DNA of 64,000 nt, taken from contig NZ_VTDO01000008.1 in the NCBI RefSeq assembly GCF_015627125.1, positions 23,032 through 87,031 of the forward strand, given 5' to 3'. Source of the stretch: Acinetobacter rathckeae (GTDB lineage Bacteria; Pseudomonadota; Gammaproteobacteria; Pseudomonadales; Moraxellaceae). Below the pieces are notes generated by a model that made no database searches, had not been told where the DNA came from, and saw only the letters and a list, made by a program, of their open reading frames with translations. Positions 35,854 to 44,726 of this stretch are shown here, piece by piece; position 1 is the first letter of the stretch; each line of letters starts with the position of its first letter. Made by a program: the position numbers and the translations under genes.

Positions 35854-37116
35854 CTACGAATGCAGATAAGTCGAGGGTTTAAACATACGCACATGCGTAT
35901 TGAAAATCACGCCACCGCGATAAAAATAATTAAAGATGGTAAGCGACATCAATTCAGTAATGAGAATGGCAAAAACAGCCCCATTTAAACCATAAAAATG
36001 AATGGCACTGTAAGTCACACACACATTAAACAACACCAACAGCATGGTTTTTTTATGTAAATAATCATAGGCATTAAACTTCATCAAATACTTTTCAGCA
36101 ACGGTAGAAAGCCCAGAAAATAACGTCACCACCACCGCAGGCAGTAAAATATGGTTCACTTCGGCATAGGCTGGGCCGTATAGCCAATCAATAATGAAGT
36201 GACCAAATAATGCAAAAAATAACAGTGCAGACAATGCTACGCCTGCCACCATGCTATTTAAACGTGCGACTTTATTTTGGCTATGCTCAAATGATTTTTC
36301 CGCATAAATTTGCGTTAAGAACGATGAAATCAAAGCATTTAATACGAAGTAAAAACTTGCACCCAAGGTCATGGCCACTGTGTAAATCCCTAAATCATGC
36401 TGTGATGACAACCCTAAAAATAACTGCGATGTTTTGGTAAAAATCGCAATCGATAAACTATACAACACCAGCTTTTTTCCCACACCAAGCATATAGTGGC
36501 GGTACTGTCTCGCATGCTGCCCTAATAAACCTGACTGCGTCACTTTATACTTTTCAAACAACACACGACGCATCATAAATGGAATAAAGGTCACCAAAAT
36601 AATGGGAATACTCAAATACGCCACAGGCAACTGCCATGAAGCAATGGCGTAACGTACCGCAAGACTCACAACAATGGCTGTCACATTGCATAAGGTATTT
36701 AAATGCGATTGCAACGTGGCATTAAAGTAAATGCTATACACATCATGCAACGCAAAATACACCGCCACACAAGAGGCCAATGAAAAAACAAAGGTCAGCC
36801 GATCTAAAGAAAAATACAAGTAAGCGAGCACAAAACTGGCAAATACAGCATACAGCACATTACGTGTCTGTTTGGTGGCCAAAATAATACGCTCACCCGT
36901 TTGCTGTCGCTGACTGGTTTTTTGAAAAATAATATTGTCTGAGCCAAACATAGCCAATGTTTGCACAATGGCAAAAATAGAGGTGGCAAAGGTCAACTTA
37001 CCAAAGTCTTCAGGGCCGATATAACGTGCCACAAATGAGGTCACAAAAATCAGCCCCACGATAGACAATAACTTTTCAGACATCATCCACAGTGAGTTAC
37101 GATAGACTTTTTTCAT
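35854..37116 (-). CDS. wzx: Wzx repeat-unit flippase
   Basis: A 420-residue polytopic protein of the MATE/MOP-like polysaccharide transport family, with about 12 hydrophobic segments, starting NSLWMMSEKLLSIVGLIFVTSFVARYIGPEDFG (quoted residues: SEKL, RYIGPEDFG). It flips undecaprenyl-linked oligosaccharide from the cytoplasmic to the periplasmic face of the inner membrane. It is the only polytopic protein in the cluster, so no Wzy polymerase accompanies it. Six bases separate it from the dehydrogenase gene upstream. Confidence 0.9.
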   Translation of the reverse strand: MKKVYRNSLWMMSEKLLSIVGLIFVTSFVARYIGPEDFGKLTFATSIFAIVQTLAMFGSDNIIFQKTSQRQQTGERIILATKQTRNVLYAVFASFVLAYLYFSLDRLTFVFSLASCVAVYFALHDVYSIYFNATLQSHLNTLCNVTAIVVSLAVRYAIASWQLPVAYLSIPIILVTFIPFMMRRVLFEKYKVTQSGLLGQHARQYRHYMLGVGKKLVLYSLSIAIFTKTSQLFLGLSSQHDLGIYTVAMTLGASFYFVLNALISSFLTQIYAEKSFEHSQNKVARLNSMVAGVALSALLFFALFGHFIIDWLYGPAYAEVNHILLPAVVVTLFSGLSTVAEKYLMKFNAYDYLHKKTMLLVLFNVCVTYSAIHFYGLNGAVFAILITELMSLTIFNYFYRGGVIFNTHVRMFKPSTYLHS

Positions 37117-37122
37117 AAATGA

Positions 37123-38400
37123 CTACAAACGAATATCAACAACGTGCTTTGGCAACACATATTTTAAGTCATACAACACAAAGTTGGCTTTGGCCATCTG
37201 TGCAATCTGTGGCTGTGTCAGAGTTTTAAACTGATCGTGTGCCACAGCCAAAACCACCGCATCATAATACTGCTGTTTTGGTGTATCAATTAAACTTAGA
37301 CCATATTCGTGCATCACATCATTGGCATCTACCCATGGGTCATAAATATCGACATCTATATGATATTCTTGTAACTCTTTAACAATATCAACCACTTTAG
37401 TGTTTCTAACATCTGGGCAGTTTTCTTTAAAGCTTAACCCCAACACCAACACTTTGGCTTCTTCAACTTGTATACGTTTTTTAATCATGGTTTTGACCAA
37501 CTGCGTGACCACATAGCCTGCCATACCATCATTTAAACGTCGCCCTGCTAAAATAATTTCAGGATGGTAGCCAATCGCTTGTGCCTTATGGGTCAAGTAA
37601 TACGGGTCAACCCCAATACAGTGCCCGCCTACAAGCCCTGGGCGAAATGGTAAAAAATTCCACTTTGTGCCTGCGGCTTGTAAGACTTCTTCGGTATCTA
37701 TGCCCATTTTATTAAAAATCAGTGCCAACTCATTGATTAATGCAATATTGACATCTCGTTGCGTGTTTTCTATCACTTTGGCCGCTTCAGCCACTTTAAT
37801 ACTGGTGGCTTTATAGGTACCCGCGGTAATAATCAACTGATACACCGAGTCTACATAATCTGCAATGTCTGGGGTCGAACCAGACGTGACTTTTAAAATA
37901 TTAGTCACACGGTGCTGTTTATCACCGGGGTTAATGCGCTCAGGGCTATAACCTGCAAAAAAGTCTTGGTTAAAACGTAAACCAGAGATTTTTTCTAAAA
38001 TAGGAATACACACTTCTTCTGTCGCCCCCGGGTACACCGTTGACTCATACACTACGGTATTGCCTTTTTTGAGCACGGTGGCAATACTTTCAGAGGCTTT
38101 AATCAGCGGCGTTAAATCAGGCTGTTTATATTCATCAATCGGTGTCGGCACAGTCACAATAAAAAAATTACACGTAGCTAAATCTGCAACCTGTGTGGTA
38201 TAGCTTAAATGCGTGGCTTGAGCCAACTCATCTTTTGACGTTTCTAAGGTATGATCATGGCCTTGGCGCAAAGCTGTAATGCGTTTTTCATGAATATCGA
38301 ACCCAATGGTTGCCACCTGTTTGCCAAATTCAACGGCCAAAGGCAGGCCAACATAGCCTAATCCAACCACAGCAATGCGAAGATGATGGTGCTGCAACAT
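37123..38400 (-). CDS. UDP-GlcNAc/GalNAc 6-dehydrogenase (TviB/WbpO type)
   Basis: A 425-residue nucleotide-sugar dehydrogenase, first gene of the glycan cluster. In contrast to the Ugd protein of this window, it has the full NAD motif ([11 protein letters not shown]) and the catalytic Cys 261 in [12 protein letters not shown], the form found in WbpO, TviB and VipA, which oxidise UDP-HexNAc to the uronic acid. With the WbpP-type epimerase it should make UDP-GalNAcA. Its promoter lies in the 280-base divergent region shared with fkpA. Confidence 0.92.
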   Translation of the reverse strand: MLQHHHLRIAVVGLGYVGLPLAVEFGKQVATIGFDIHEKRITALRQGHDHTLETSKDELAQATHLSYTTQVADLATCNFFIVTVPTPIDEYKQPDLTPLIKASESIATVLKKGNTVVYESTVYPGATEEVCIPILEKISGLRFNQDFFAGYSPERINPGDKQHRVTNILKVTSGSTPDIADYVDSVYQLIITAGTYKATSIKVAEAAKVIENTQRDVNIALINELALIFNKMGIDTEEVLQAAGTKWNFLPFRPGLVGGHCIGVDPYYLTHKAQAIGYHPEIILAGRRLNDGMAGYVVTQLVKTMIKKRIQVEEAKVLVLGLSFKENCPDVRNTKVVDIVKELQEYHIDVDIYDPWVDANDVMHEYGLSLIDTPKQQYYDAVVLAVAHDQFKTLTQPQIAQMAKANFVLYDLKYVLPKHVVDIRL

Positions 38401-38680
38401 ATGGGTTTTGTCCTACATATCAATATTGTTTTTTTATGACCAAACGTGGATTGGTCGAGGCGCTAATATAGCAGAATTTGCATTTTTTGTTTTTGAAAAG
38501 TGCAGATAAAAGTGGTGAAAATCTGATTGATTTTTACAGTTTTTAAACAGCTTTTTTCACTTATCTGCCCTGCTTTCACATAAAAAGCATATCGTTTCGA
38601 TACAATACGTTATATGCTTAGTTTTATAAGGAACATCATACCTTACGGTATGATCAAAACGTAGATGTTAGGATATCATT
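38401..38680. promoter_or_regulatory. Divergent promoter region, glycan cluster and fkpA
   Basis: This 280-base gap replaces the wza-wzb-wzc block that normally sits between fkpA and the rest of an Acinetobacter K locus; no remnant of those genes is visible. It contains an imperfect inverted repeat (GCAGATAA at 38502-38509 and GTGAAAA at 38515-38521, mirrored at 38554-38568), a second dyad (AAGCATAT 38585-38592, ATATGCTT 38612-38619) and an eight-pair hairpin at 38635-38654 (ATCATACC/GGTATGAT, loop TTAC) in the fkpA leader. Their functions are not known. Confidence 0.55.
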
Positions 38681-39370
38681 ATGAGTAAGATTTTACCTGT
38701 TTCAGTCGCAGTTCTTTTAACTGGTATGGCACTATTGCCTGTTGCCTGTTCAAAACACGACGAAGCAGACAAGAAACCAAAAGTTGCAAAAAGCACAGAC
38801 CCTATTAAAGTACTGAGCTATACCCAAGGTTATCAACTGGGTGCACAGTTGCCTGAAGAAATTGACAGCAAGCAATTGGCTAAAGGTATTGAAGATGGTA
38901 AATCTCACAAGCCTGCACGTTATAGCGAAGAAGACGTTAAAAATGCGTTGACAGCTTATCAAAAGAGCCTAGAAGAAAAAGCAAAATCATTAAATGCTAA
39001 AAATGATACGTTCTTAGCAGACAATGCAAAAAAACCAGACATTAAAACCACAGCGTCTGGCCTACAGTACCAAATCTTAAAAGAAGGTACAGGCAAGTCA
39101 CCAACAGCATCTTCTACAGTGAAAGTAAACTACGAAGGTAAATTGGTAGATGGCACTGTATTTGACAGCTCATTTAAACGTAATGAACCTGTTGACTTAC
39201 CACTTGCATCAACCATTCCAGGTTGGGTTGAAGGCTTACCACTCATTAAAGAAGGTGGTAGCATGATGCTCTATGTTCCTGCAAAACTGGGCTACGGCGA
39301 ACACAGTGTTGGTAATATTCCAGCAAATAGTGTACTGATCTTTAAAGTTGACCTTATCTCAGTCAAATAA
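38681..39370 (+). CDS. fkpA: FkpA-type FKBP peptidyl-prolyl isomerase, probable lipoprotein
   Basis: A 229-residue exported proline isomerase and chaperone. The N-terminus is a lipoprotein signal ending in LLPVAC-SKH. Residues about 35-115 are the FKBP N-terminal dimerisation helices, and residues about 120-229 the FKBP domain (GLQYQILKEGTGKSP, VKVNYEGKLVDGTVFDSS, LGYGEHSVG, LIFKVDLISVK). It marks the conserved border of Acinetobacter K loci. A hairpin terminator separates it from the next FKBP gene. Confidence 0.93.
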   Translation: MSKILPVSVAVLLTGMALLPVACSKHDEADKKPKVAKSTDPIKVLSYTQGYQLGAQLPEEIDSKQLAKGIEDGKSHKPARYSEEDVKNALTAYQKSLEEKAKSLNAKNDTFLADNAKKPDIKTTASGLQYQILKEGTGKSPTASSTVKVNYEGKLVDGTVFDSSFKRNEPVDLPLASTIPGWVEGLPLIKEGGSMMLYVPAKLGYGEHSVGNIPANSVLIFKVDLISVK

Positions 39371-39378
39371 TCAGATGA

Positions 39379-39407
39379 TGGAGAGCATTAACGCTCTCCA
39401 TTTTTAA
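39379..39407 (+). terminator. Terminator between the two FKBP genes
   Basis: TGGAGAGC (39379-39386) pairs with GCTCTCCA (39393-39400) around ATTAAC and is followed by a T run. It lies nine bases after the fkpA stop, so the second FKBP gene is either expressed by read-through or has its own promoter. Confidence 0.85.
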
Positions 39408-39422
39408 TTTAGGGGTCATCCT

Positions 39423-40127
39423 ATGATGAAAAAAATGTTGGTTTTGTGCACCATCACCAGTTTATCTGGCTCACTTTGGGCAGTCACCAATAACAACGGC
39501 GTAACACTACGTAGCTCTCAAAGTGACCAAGCAGGCTACAGCCTCGGTTATTTATTGGGCAAAAATAATGCCGAAGCACTTCAAGGCATTAACCTTGATG
39601 CATTTATTCAAGGTTTAAGTACCGCCGCTAAAGGCAAACAGCCTGTTTTATCAGAACAAGATATGGCAAAAGTGCTTGACCGCTATAAAAAACAATCAGA
39701 AGCCAAAGAATTAAATGCACTGCAACATGTTGCAGAAAAGAATAGCCGAGAAGGTGAACAATTTTTAGCAGATAATGCACAAAAAACTGGGGTGATGACC
39801 ACCAGTACGGGTCTACAATACTCTACCATCACCACAGGTACAGGCAAAAGCCCAAGTAAAGACAGCACTGTCACCATCAACTACGAAGGCCGTTTACTTG
39901 ACGGTACAGTTTTTGACAGTTCAATTGCACGTCAGCAACCTGTCACACTCAAAATTAGTGAAGTGATTACAGGACTTGCACAAGGTTTAAGCACCATGAA
40001 AGAAGGCGGTAAATCACGCTTTTTCATTCCTGCAAAACTAGGCTATGGTGCTATTGGTGCAGGCGATGCGATTGGCCCAGACAGCACACTTATTTTTGAT
40101 GTCGATCTCATTAAAGTTGCAGATTAA
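39423..40127 (+). CDS. Second FKBP-type peptidyl-prolyl isomerase, periplasmic
   Basis: A 234-residue paralogue of the preceding gene with the same layout: signal peptide (LVLCTITSLSGSLWA, cleaved before VTNN, not a lipobox), N-terminal dimerisation helices with GYSLGYLLGKNNAEAL, and a C-terminal FKBP domain (GLQYSTITTGTGKSP, GRLLDGTVFDSS, LGYGAIGAGDAIGPDSTL). The pair probably came from an old tandem duplication. The difference in signal type suggests one copy is membrane-anchored and this one soluble in the periplasm. It converges on murJ; a hairpin without T run (40141-40169) lies between. Confidence 0.91.
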   Translation: MMKKMLVLCTITSLSGSLWAVTNNNGVTLRSSQSDQAGYSLGYLLGKNNAEALQGINLDAFIQGLSTAAKGKQPVLSEQDMAKVLDRYKKQSEAKELNALQHVAEKNSREGEQFLADNAQKTGVMTTSTGLQYSTITTGTGKSPSKDSTVTINYEGRLLDGTVFDSSIARQQPVTLKISEVITGLAQGLSTMKEGGKSRFFIPAKLGYGAIGAGDAIGPDSTLIFDVDLIKVAD

Positions 40128-40179
40128 CACCACATACCTACTGCCCTATCCTCAAACTGGTTAGGGCAGCACATGTGAT

Positions 40180-41721
40180 TTATGGGCGTAAATGCCTTGG
40201 TCTAAAACCACTCAGTAGCAATGCAACACTGTATGCTACGACACCAACCACACACAAGCCAATTACTTCGGCAATGCGTATCCACTGCGATAGCGTGCCG
40301 TCATAAAAATGTAAGCCACACAATAAAGCAATCACCATCGCTATGTTCGCCACAGCGTACTGCAGTGCAATCTTCTTCCAATGTGAGCCAAACCGAAAAA
40401 TGCCTCGTGTATGCAAAAAGTAGTATAACAAACCTGCATTCGCCAGTGCTGAAAGCGACGATGAAATACCCAAGGCCATATGTGGTGCATGCCAATCTAA
40501 ATACTTAAACAACGTAATAAACACCACATTACTCAAAGCATTGGTTGCCACTGCAATTAACCCCACACGTACGGGGGTTTTCGTGTCTTGTTGTGCATAA
40601 AACCCTGGTGCAAAGACTTTAATTAGCATAAAAGCCAACACACCACCGCTCATCGACTGCAAGGCCAAGGCCGTCATATGCGTATCTCTCACACTAAACT
40701 CACCATGCTGAAATAATGATTGAATAATCGGTGTAGACAACATAAAGAGTGCCAAACTTGCAGGCACACCCACCAAAATAATCACCCGCGCTGCCCAATC
40801 AATCATGGCTTTAAACTTTTCAGTATCTTGTTCAGCATGTCTTGCAGACAGTGATGGTAAAATCACTGTACCAATTGCAACACCAATCAGCCCCAAAGGT
40901 AACTCTGTCATACGCTCGGCACTATACAACCAAGACACCGAGCCATCTTGCATAAAAGATGCCCAAATGGTGTTAAGTAACAGATTAATTTGCGTTACAG
41001 ATACACCAAATAATGCAGGTAGCATCAGTTTTAATATTTTTTGTACGCCATCATGCTTAAAGTCTACTTTTGGCGTGATTAATAATTTTTTCCGCCACAG
41101 CTCTGGAATTTGTATCGCTAACTGCACCATACCTGCTGCAATCACCGCCCATCCCAAAGACATAATGGGTGTTTCCATATGTGGAGATAACCACCATGCC
41201 CCTGCAATCATGGCTACATTGAGTAAAACAGGTGAAAAAGCAGGGCTAAAAAAGGACTCATAGCTATTTAAAATACTGCTAGCAAATGCAGTTAATGACA
41301 TAAACAGTAAGTATGGAATGGTTAAGCGGAACATACCAACCGCTTGGGCAAACTTTTCTGGATGGTCATGAAAGCCAGGGGCATAAATATAGATAATCGC
41401 AGGTGCAACAAGCATTGCCAATAATGTGATTGTCGACATCAGCATCAGTAAACAACCAAAAACACGGCTAATCAGTATTTGTACTTCTGCATGTATCCGC
41501 TCGGTTTTATATTCGGTCAGTACAGGAATAAAGGCTTGAGAAAATGCACCTTCTGCAAAAAGTCGCCTAAAAAAGTTAGGAATCCTAAACGCAACAACAA
41601 ATACGTCAAACTCCTTTCCTGCTCCAAATACATTTAACAACACCATGTCACGGACTAAACCCAAAATACGTGACAGCATCGTCATTGCACTTACGACAAA
41701 TGTCGATCGCCAAAGCGCCAT
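40180..41721 (-). CDS. murJ: MurJ lipid II flippase
   Basis: A 513-residue, 14-helix MOP-superfamily protein (formerly MviN) that flips lipid II across the inner membrane for peptidoglycan synthesis. The start STFVVSAMTMLSRILGLVRD and the segment FFRRLFAEGAFSQAFIPV are diagnostic; RLTIPYLLF and GVAIGTVILPSLS follow. It lies downstream of ampD on the same strand with 62 bases between them, so the two may share a transcript, linking lipid II export with wall recycling. Confidence 0.96.
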   Translation of the reverse strand: MALWRSTFVVSAMTMLSRILGLVRDMVLLNVFGAGKEFDVFVVAFRIPNFFRRLFAEGAFSQAFIPVLTEYKTERIHAEVQILISRVFGCLLMLMSTITLLAMLVAPAIIYIYAPGFHDHPEKFAQAVGMFRLTIPYLLFMSLTAFASSILNSYESFFSPAFSPVLLNVAMIAGAWWLSPHMETPIMSLGWAVIAAGMVQLAIQIPELWRKKLLITPKVDFKHDGVQKILKLMLPALFGVSVTQINLLLNTIWASFMQDGSVSWLYSAERMTELPLGLIGVAIGTVILPSLSARHAEQDTEKFKAMIDWAARVIILVGVPASLALFMLSTPIIQSLFQHGEFSVRDTHMTALALQSMSGGVLAFMLIKVFAPGFYAQQDTKTPVRVGLIAVATNALSNVVFITLFKYLDWHAPHMALGISSSLSALANAGLLYYFLHTRGIFRFGSHWKKIALQYAVANIAMVIALLCGLHFYDGTLSQWIRIAEVIGLCVVGVVAYSVALLLSGFRPRHLRP

Positions 41722-41783
41722 GCGTGATTCCTAATTCGTTATTTTTAAAGTCGCTATTTTAATCAAAAAAAAACTTTTTTCCG

Positions 41784-42371
41784 TTATAAATTGGCAATAC
41801 GCTGATTTTCTTTTGCAACAAGATCTCTAAAATACGCCCAATTAAAATAGGGGCCTGGATCGGTTTTACGTACAGGTGCAATATCTGAATGCCCTGCCAA
41901 GTGTTGTTGTACTTTGGGATAAGTATGTTGCAACGATGCCACCACTTGTGCCAATACCGTATATTGCACGGCTTCAAATGGCAAATCATCACAGCCCTCT
42001 AGCTCTATACCAATCGAGTAGTCATTACACTCGTTTAAACCCAAATAGCTCGAACGCCCTGCATGCCAAGCACGGTCATTAAAATTCACACATTGAATGA
42101 CTTCTCCAGTACGTAAAATCACGAGATGTGCAGACACCTCTAAACCTTCAATTTGCTTAAAATAAGGATGCTTTGTATGGTCTAAACGATTTTGAAAGAA
42201 ATCTTCAATATACCCGCCACCAAACTGTGCAGGCGGTAAGCTAATATTATGTATGACAATGAGCTGAATTTCTGCATCAAAAGGTCTTGGGTTAAAATTA
42301 GGCGACTGAACTTGTCTTGCCCCACCAAGTACCCCAGCTTCAACAAGAAAAGTATTCGATCTATCTTGCAT
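41784..42371 (-). CDS. ampD: AmpD 1,6-anhydro-MurNAc-L-alanine amidase
   Basis: A 195-residue cytoplasmic zinc amidase (amidase_2 family) that cuts the stem peptide from anhydro-muropeptides during wall recycling; its loss derepresses AmpC in species that have AmpR. Zinc ligands are visible as VIHNIS (His), the AWHAGRSSYLG segment, and AGHSDIAPVRKTDPGPYF (second His and Asp). No signal peptide, as expected for AmpD rather than AmiD. It is the first gene of an ampD-murJ pair on the minus strand, divergent from dgkA. Confidence 0.93.
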   Translation of the reverse strand: MQDRSNTFLVEAGVLGGARQVQSPNFNPRPFDAEIQLIVIHNISLPPAQFGGGYIEDFFQNRLDHTKHPYFKQIEGLEVSAHLVILRTGEVIQCVNFNDRAWHAGRSSYLGLNECNDYSIGIELEGCDDLPFEAVQYTVLAQVVASLQHTYPKVQQHLAGHSDIAPVRKTDPGPYFNWAYFRDLVAKENQRIANL

Positions 42372-42529
42372 GTTTACACTTTAACTTTATAAAAAAATGA
42401 GCATAACAAGTTTTATTGGCAGATACATACAATATTACATCAAGGTATCAATTTATCGGCAATTTCATTTTTACTTCATGCTGAACACGGTATGATGCTA
42501 GGCACTTGCTATCAACGACTGTGCTTATT

Positions 42530-42904
42530 ATGAGTCAATACTCTCCTCTTAAAGGTCAAACAGGACTAAAACGCATTTTTAATGCCTTCAACTATTCAAT
42601 GTCTGGCTTTAAGTCTGCATTTAAAAATGAAGCTGCATTTCGACAAATTATTTATCTAAATTTAATTTTATTACCTATCAGTTGCATACTAGATATTTCT
42701 AAAATTGAGCATATTTTACTGATTATTGTGGGCTTATTGGCCATTATTGTAGAGCTTCTCAATTCAGCGATTGAAGCTGTGGTAGATCGTATTTCACTCG
42801 ACAGACACCCCCTTGCAAAAATTGCTAAAGATATGGGCAGTGCGGCTCAGTTTGTGGCACTGAGCATTATTGCAGTGACTTGGGTCGTTATTGTCTTCCT
42901 GTAA
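42530..42904 (+). CDS. dgkA: Diacylglycerol kinase
   Basis: A 124-residue, three-helix membrane enzyme that phosphorylates diacylglycerol (or undecaprenol in some bacteria). The ATG at 42530 is preferred to a TTG at 42506. The sequence shows the N-terminal amphipathic stretch (GLKRIFNAFNYSMSGFKSAFKNEAAFRQ, quoted residues: NYSMSG, NEAAFRQ), the catalytic segment ELLNSAIEAVVDRIS and AKDMGSAAQFVALSIIA. It stands alone and converges on gapA with a shared terminator. Confidence 0.95.
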   Translation: MSQYSPLKGQTGLKRIFNAFNYSMSGFKSAFKNEAAFRQIIYLNLILLPISCILDISKIEHILLIIVGLLAIIVELLNSAIEAVVDRISLDRHPLAKIAKDMGSAAQFVALSIIAVTWVVIVFL

Positions 42905-43005
42905 GTCATATATCAATCATTCATACTGTATTTAGCTATTAAACCGATGGCTTACTCTTCGCTTTGAACCTGCATTTTGCTGAAGGTAAGTGACTACTGC
43001 AATAA

Positions 43006-43041
43006 AAAAGGCCAGTACACACTTTGGTGTACTGGCCTTTA
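43006..43041. terminator. Bidirectional terminator between dgkA and gapA
   Basis: A 14-base stem (AAAGGCCAGTACAC with GTGTACTGGCCTTT) has a short loop (ACTTTG) and flanking A/T runs. It can end gapA on the minus strand and dgkA on the plus strand. Confidence 0.93.
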
Positions 43042-43057
43042 AACTTTTCAGTTTAGA

Positions 43058-44056
43058 TTATTTTGCAACAACTTGAATTGTATCGATCAAACGATTAGAG
43101 AAGCCCCATTCGTTGTCGTACCAGCTTGTTACTTTAAGGAATTTACCACCCATAAGATTCGTTAATTCAGCATCAAAAATTGAAGATGCAGGGTTTTTAA
43201 TGATGTCAGAAGACACAATTTCATCTTCTGTATACGCAAGTACACCCTTCATTTCGTTTTCAGCCGCTTGTTTAACGACAGCTTTTACTTCTTCAATTGT
43301 GGTTTCTTTTTTCAGGTTCAATGTAAGGTCAACCATAGAACCTGTAATTACAGGTACACGTACTGCATAACCGTCAAGCTTACCTTTCAATTCAGGAATA
43401 ACAAGACCGATTGCTTTTGCTGCACCTGTAGATGTTGGCACCATGTTTTGTGCTGCACAACGTGCACGACGCATGTCTTTGTGTGGTGAGTCTTGTAGGT
43501 TTTGGTCTTGCGTGTATGCATGAATGGTTGTCATTAAACCACTTTCAATACCAAAGTTATCATTCAATACTTTAGCAAGTGGTGCTAAACAGTTTGTTGT
43601 ACATGACGCATTTGACACGATGTTATGTTTTTCTGAGTCATATAAGTGTTGGTTTACACCATGAACAATCGTCAAATCTACGTCAGATGCTGGTGCAGAA
43701 ATAACAACTTTCTTCGCACCTGCTTTTAAATGTTTTGATGCAGCAGGACCACTTACAAATACACCAGTAGACTCTAAAACAACATCAATTTCTAATTCTT
43801 TCCAAGGTAAGTTTTCTGGATCGCGCTCTTGGTATACAGCGATTTTTTTGTCGCCAATAAAGATTGCATTTTCTTCAAAACGCACAGCTTCAGGGAAGTT
43901 ACCAAATGCTGTGTCATATTTTAATAAGTGTGCGAGTTGCTTTACCGAACCAAGATCGTTAATTGCAACGACATTAATTTCATTTTGCTTTGCTTGTAAC
44001 GCACGCACAAAACTACGTCCGATACGGCCAAATCCGTTAATAGCAACATTAATCAT
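43058..44056 (-). CDS. gapA: Glyceraldehyde-3-phosphate dehydrogenase, type I
   Basis: A 332-residue GAPDH. NAD motif NGFGRIGRSF, Asp 34 in AINDLG (consistent with NAD use), the catalytic Cys 152 in SNASCTTNC and the late WYDNEWGFSNR are all intact. In Acinetobacter, which lacks a complete upper Embden-Meyerhof route, this enzyme serves lower glycolysis and gluconeogenesis. It is a single gene with a strong terminator. Confidence 0.96.
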   Translation of the reverse strand: MINVAINGFGRIGRSFVRALQAKQNEINVVAINDLGSVKQLAHLLKYDTAFGNFPEAVRFEENAIFIGDKKIAVYQERDPENLPWKELEIDVVLESTGVFVSGPAASKHLKAGAKKVVISAPASDVDLTIVHGVNQHLYDSEKHNIVSNASCTTNCLAPLAKVLNDNFGIESGLMTTIHAYTQDQNLQDSPHKDMRRARCAAQNMVPTSTGAAKAIGLVIPELKGKLDGYAVRVPVITGSMVDLTLNLKKETTIEEVKAVVKQAAENEMKGVLAYTEDEIVSSDIIKNPASSIFDAELTNLMGGKFLKVTSWYDNEWGFSNRLIDTIQVVAK

Positions 44057-44122
44057 TTTATACTCACCTTTTAAAGTAAAAGTCCATCTTCTTTAATATA
44101 TTTGATACTTCGGTACAGCAAT

Positions 44123-44410
44123 TTAAGGTCTAGATGTTAACCAATCTACAACCTGTTTGTTTAAGCCCCAAGATGCCCAAGGAGACTCATCTTCTTTGAC
44201 TGCAACAACAAATACTTTATCATCAAAATCTAGTTTTAAATAATTTTTAATGTAGTCACGTACTTTCTTGGCATCTGGATGAATCGTATTTACAACCCAA
44301 AAATTATGGGCAATTTTTTGACAATGCCCTTTAGAAACGATGTGAATCGCATCTTCTACACGTCCAAAGTTTGCATCATCTGTTTCAAACATAATCGTAT
44401 AATATGACAT
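44123..44410 (-). CDS. Small protein, possible Cas2/SinR-like ferredoxin fold
   Basis: A 95-residue protein from the ATG at 44410 (GGAG ten bases upstream; an earlier start is in frame but has no support). It alternates beta strands and helices (YYTIMFETDD, CQKIAHNFWVVNT, KVRDYIKNYL, DKVFVVAVKED) and ends WASWGLNKQVVDWL. This pattern resembles SinR-like and Cas2-like small proteins that often occur without CRISPR, but the match is by eye and weak. No CRISPR or toxin-antitoxin partner lies nearby. It could equally be an unrelated conserved protein. Confidence 0.6.
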   Translation of the reverse strand: MSYYTIMFETDDANFGRVEDAIHIVSKGHCQKIAHNFWVVNTIHPDAKKVRDYIKNYLKLDFDDKVFVVAVKEDESPWASWGLNKQVVDWLTSRP

Positions 44411-44676
44411 GCCCGACTCCATTTCCCTTTCCAAGTAGCGTAATGCTTAAATTAATCTTATTTCAAAACTACATTGATCAATCACGTTTAAAGTACCTTA
44501 TTAACTCACCACTCCAAATCAAATACGACATTAGTATACATATTTAAATACGGTGTCTGTGTTACGCATTTACAATCTAGATTATCATGTACTTACCATA
44601 CCTAAATTAGCACAAAACGTATTTGTACGTATATATTTTAGTGCAATCAAATTTTAATAGGCTTATTCAAGCCCAT

Positions 44677-44708
44677 AAAAAAACCAGTGTCTTCACACTG
44701 GTTTTTTG
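44677..44708 (-). terminator. rph terminator (bidirectional shape)
   Basis: AACCAGTGT pairs with ACACTGGTT around CTTC, with A and T runs on either side. It lies about 20 bases beyond the rph stop on the minus strand. Confidence 0.9.
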
Positions 44709-44726
44709 AAACGCAGATTAAATATC

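Noticed and set aside
40141..40169. Terminator between the second FKBP gene and murJ
   Set aside because: The stem CTGCCCTA/TAGGGCAG is good, but there is no T run on either side, so it is not listed as a terminator.
40805..41263. Plus-strand ORF of 152 codons
   Set aside because: Antisense to murJ, with a composition typical of a shadow frame and no recognisable domain.
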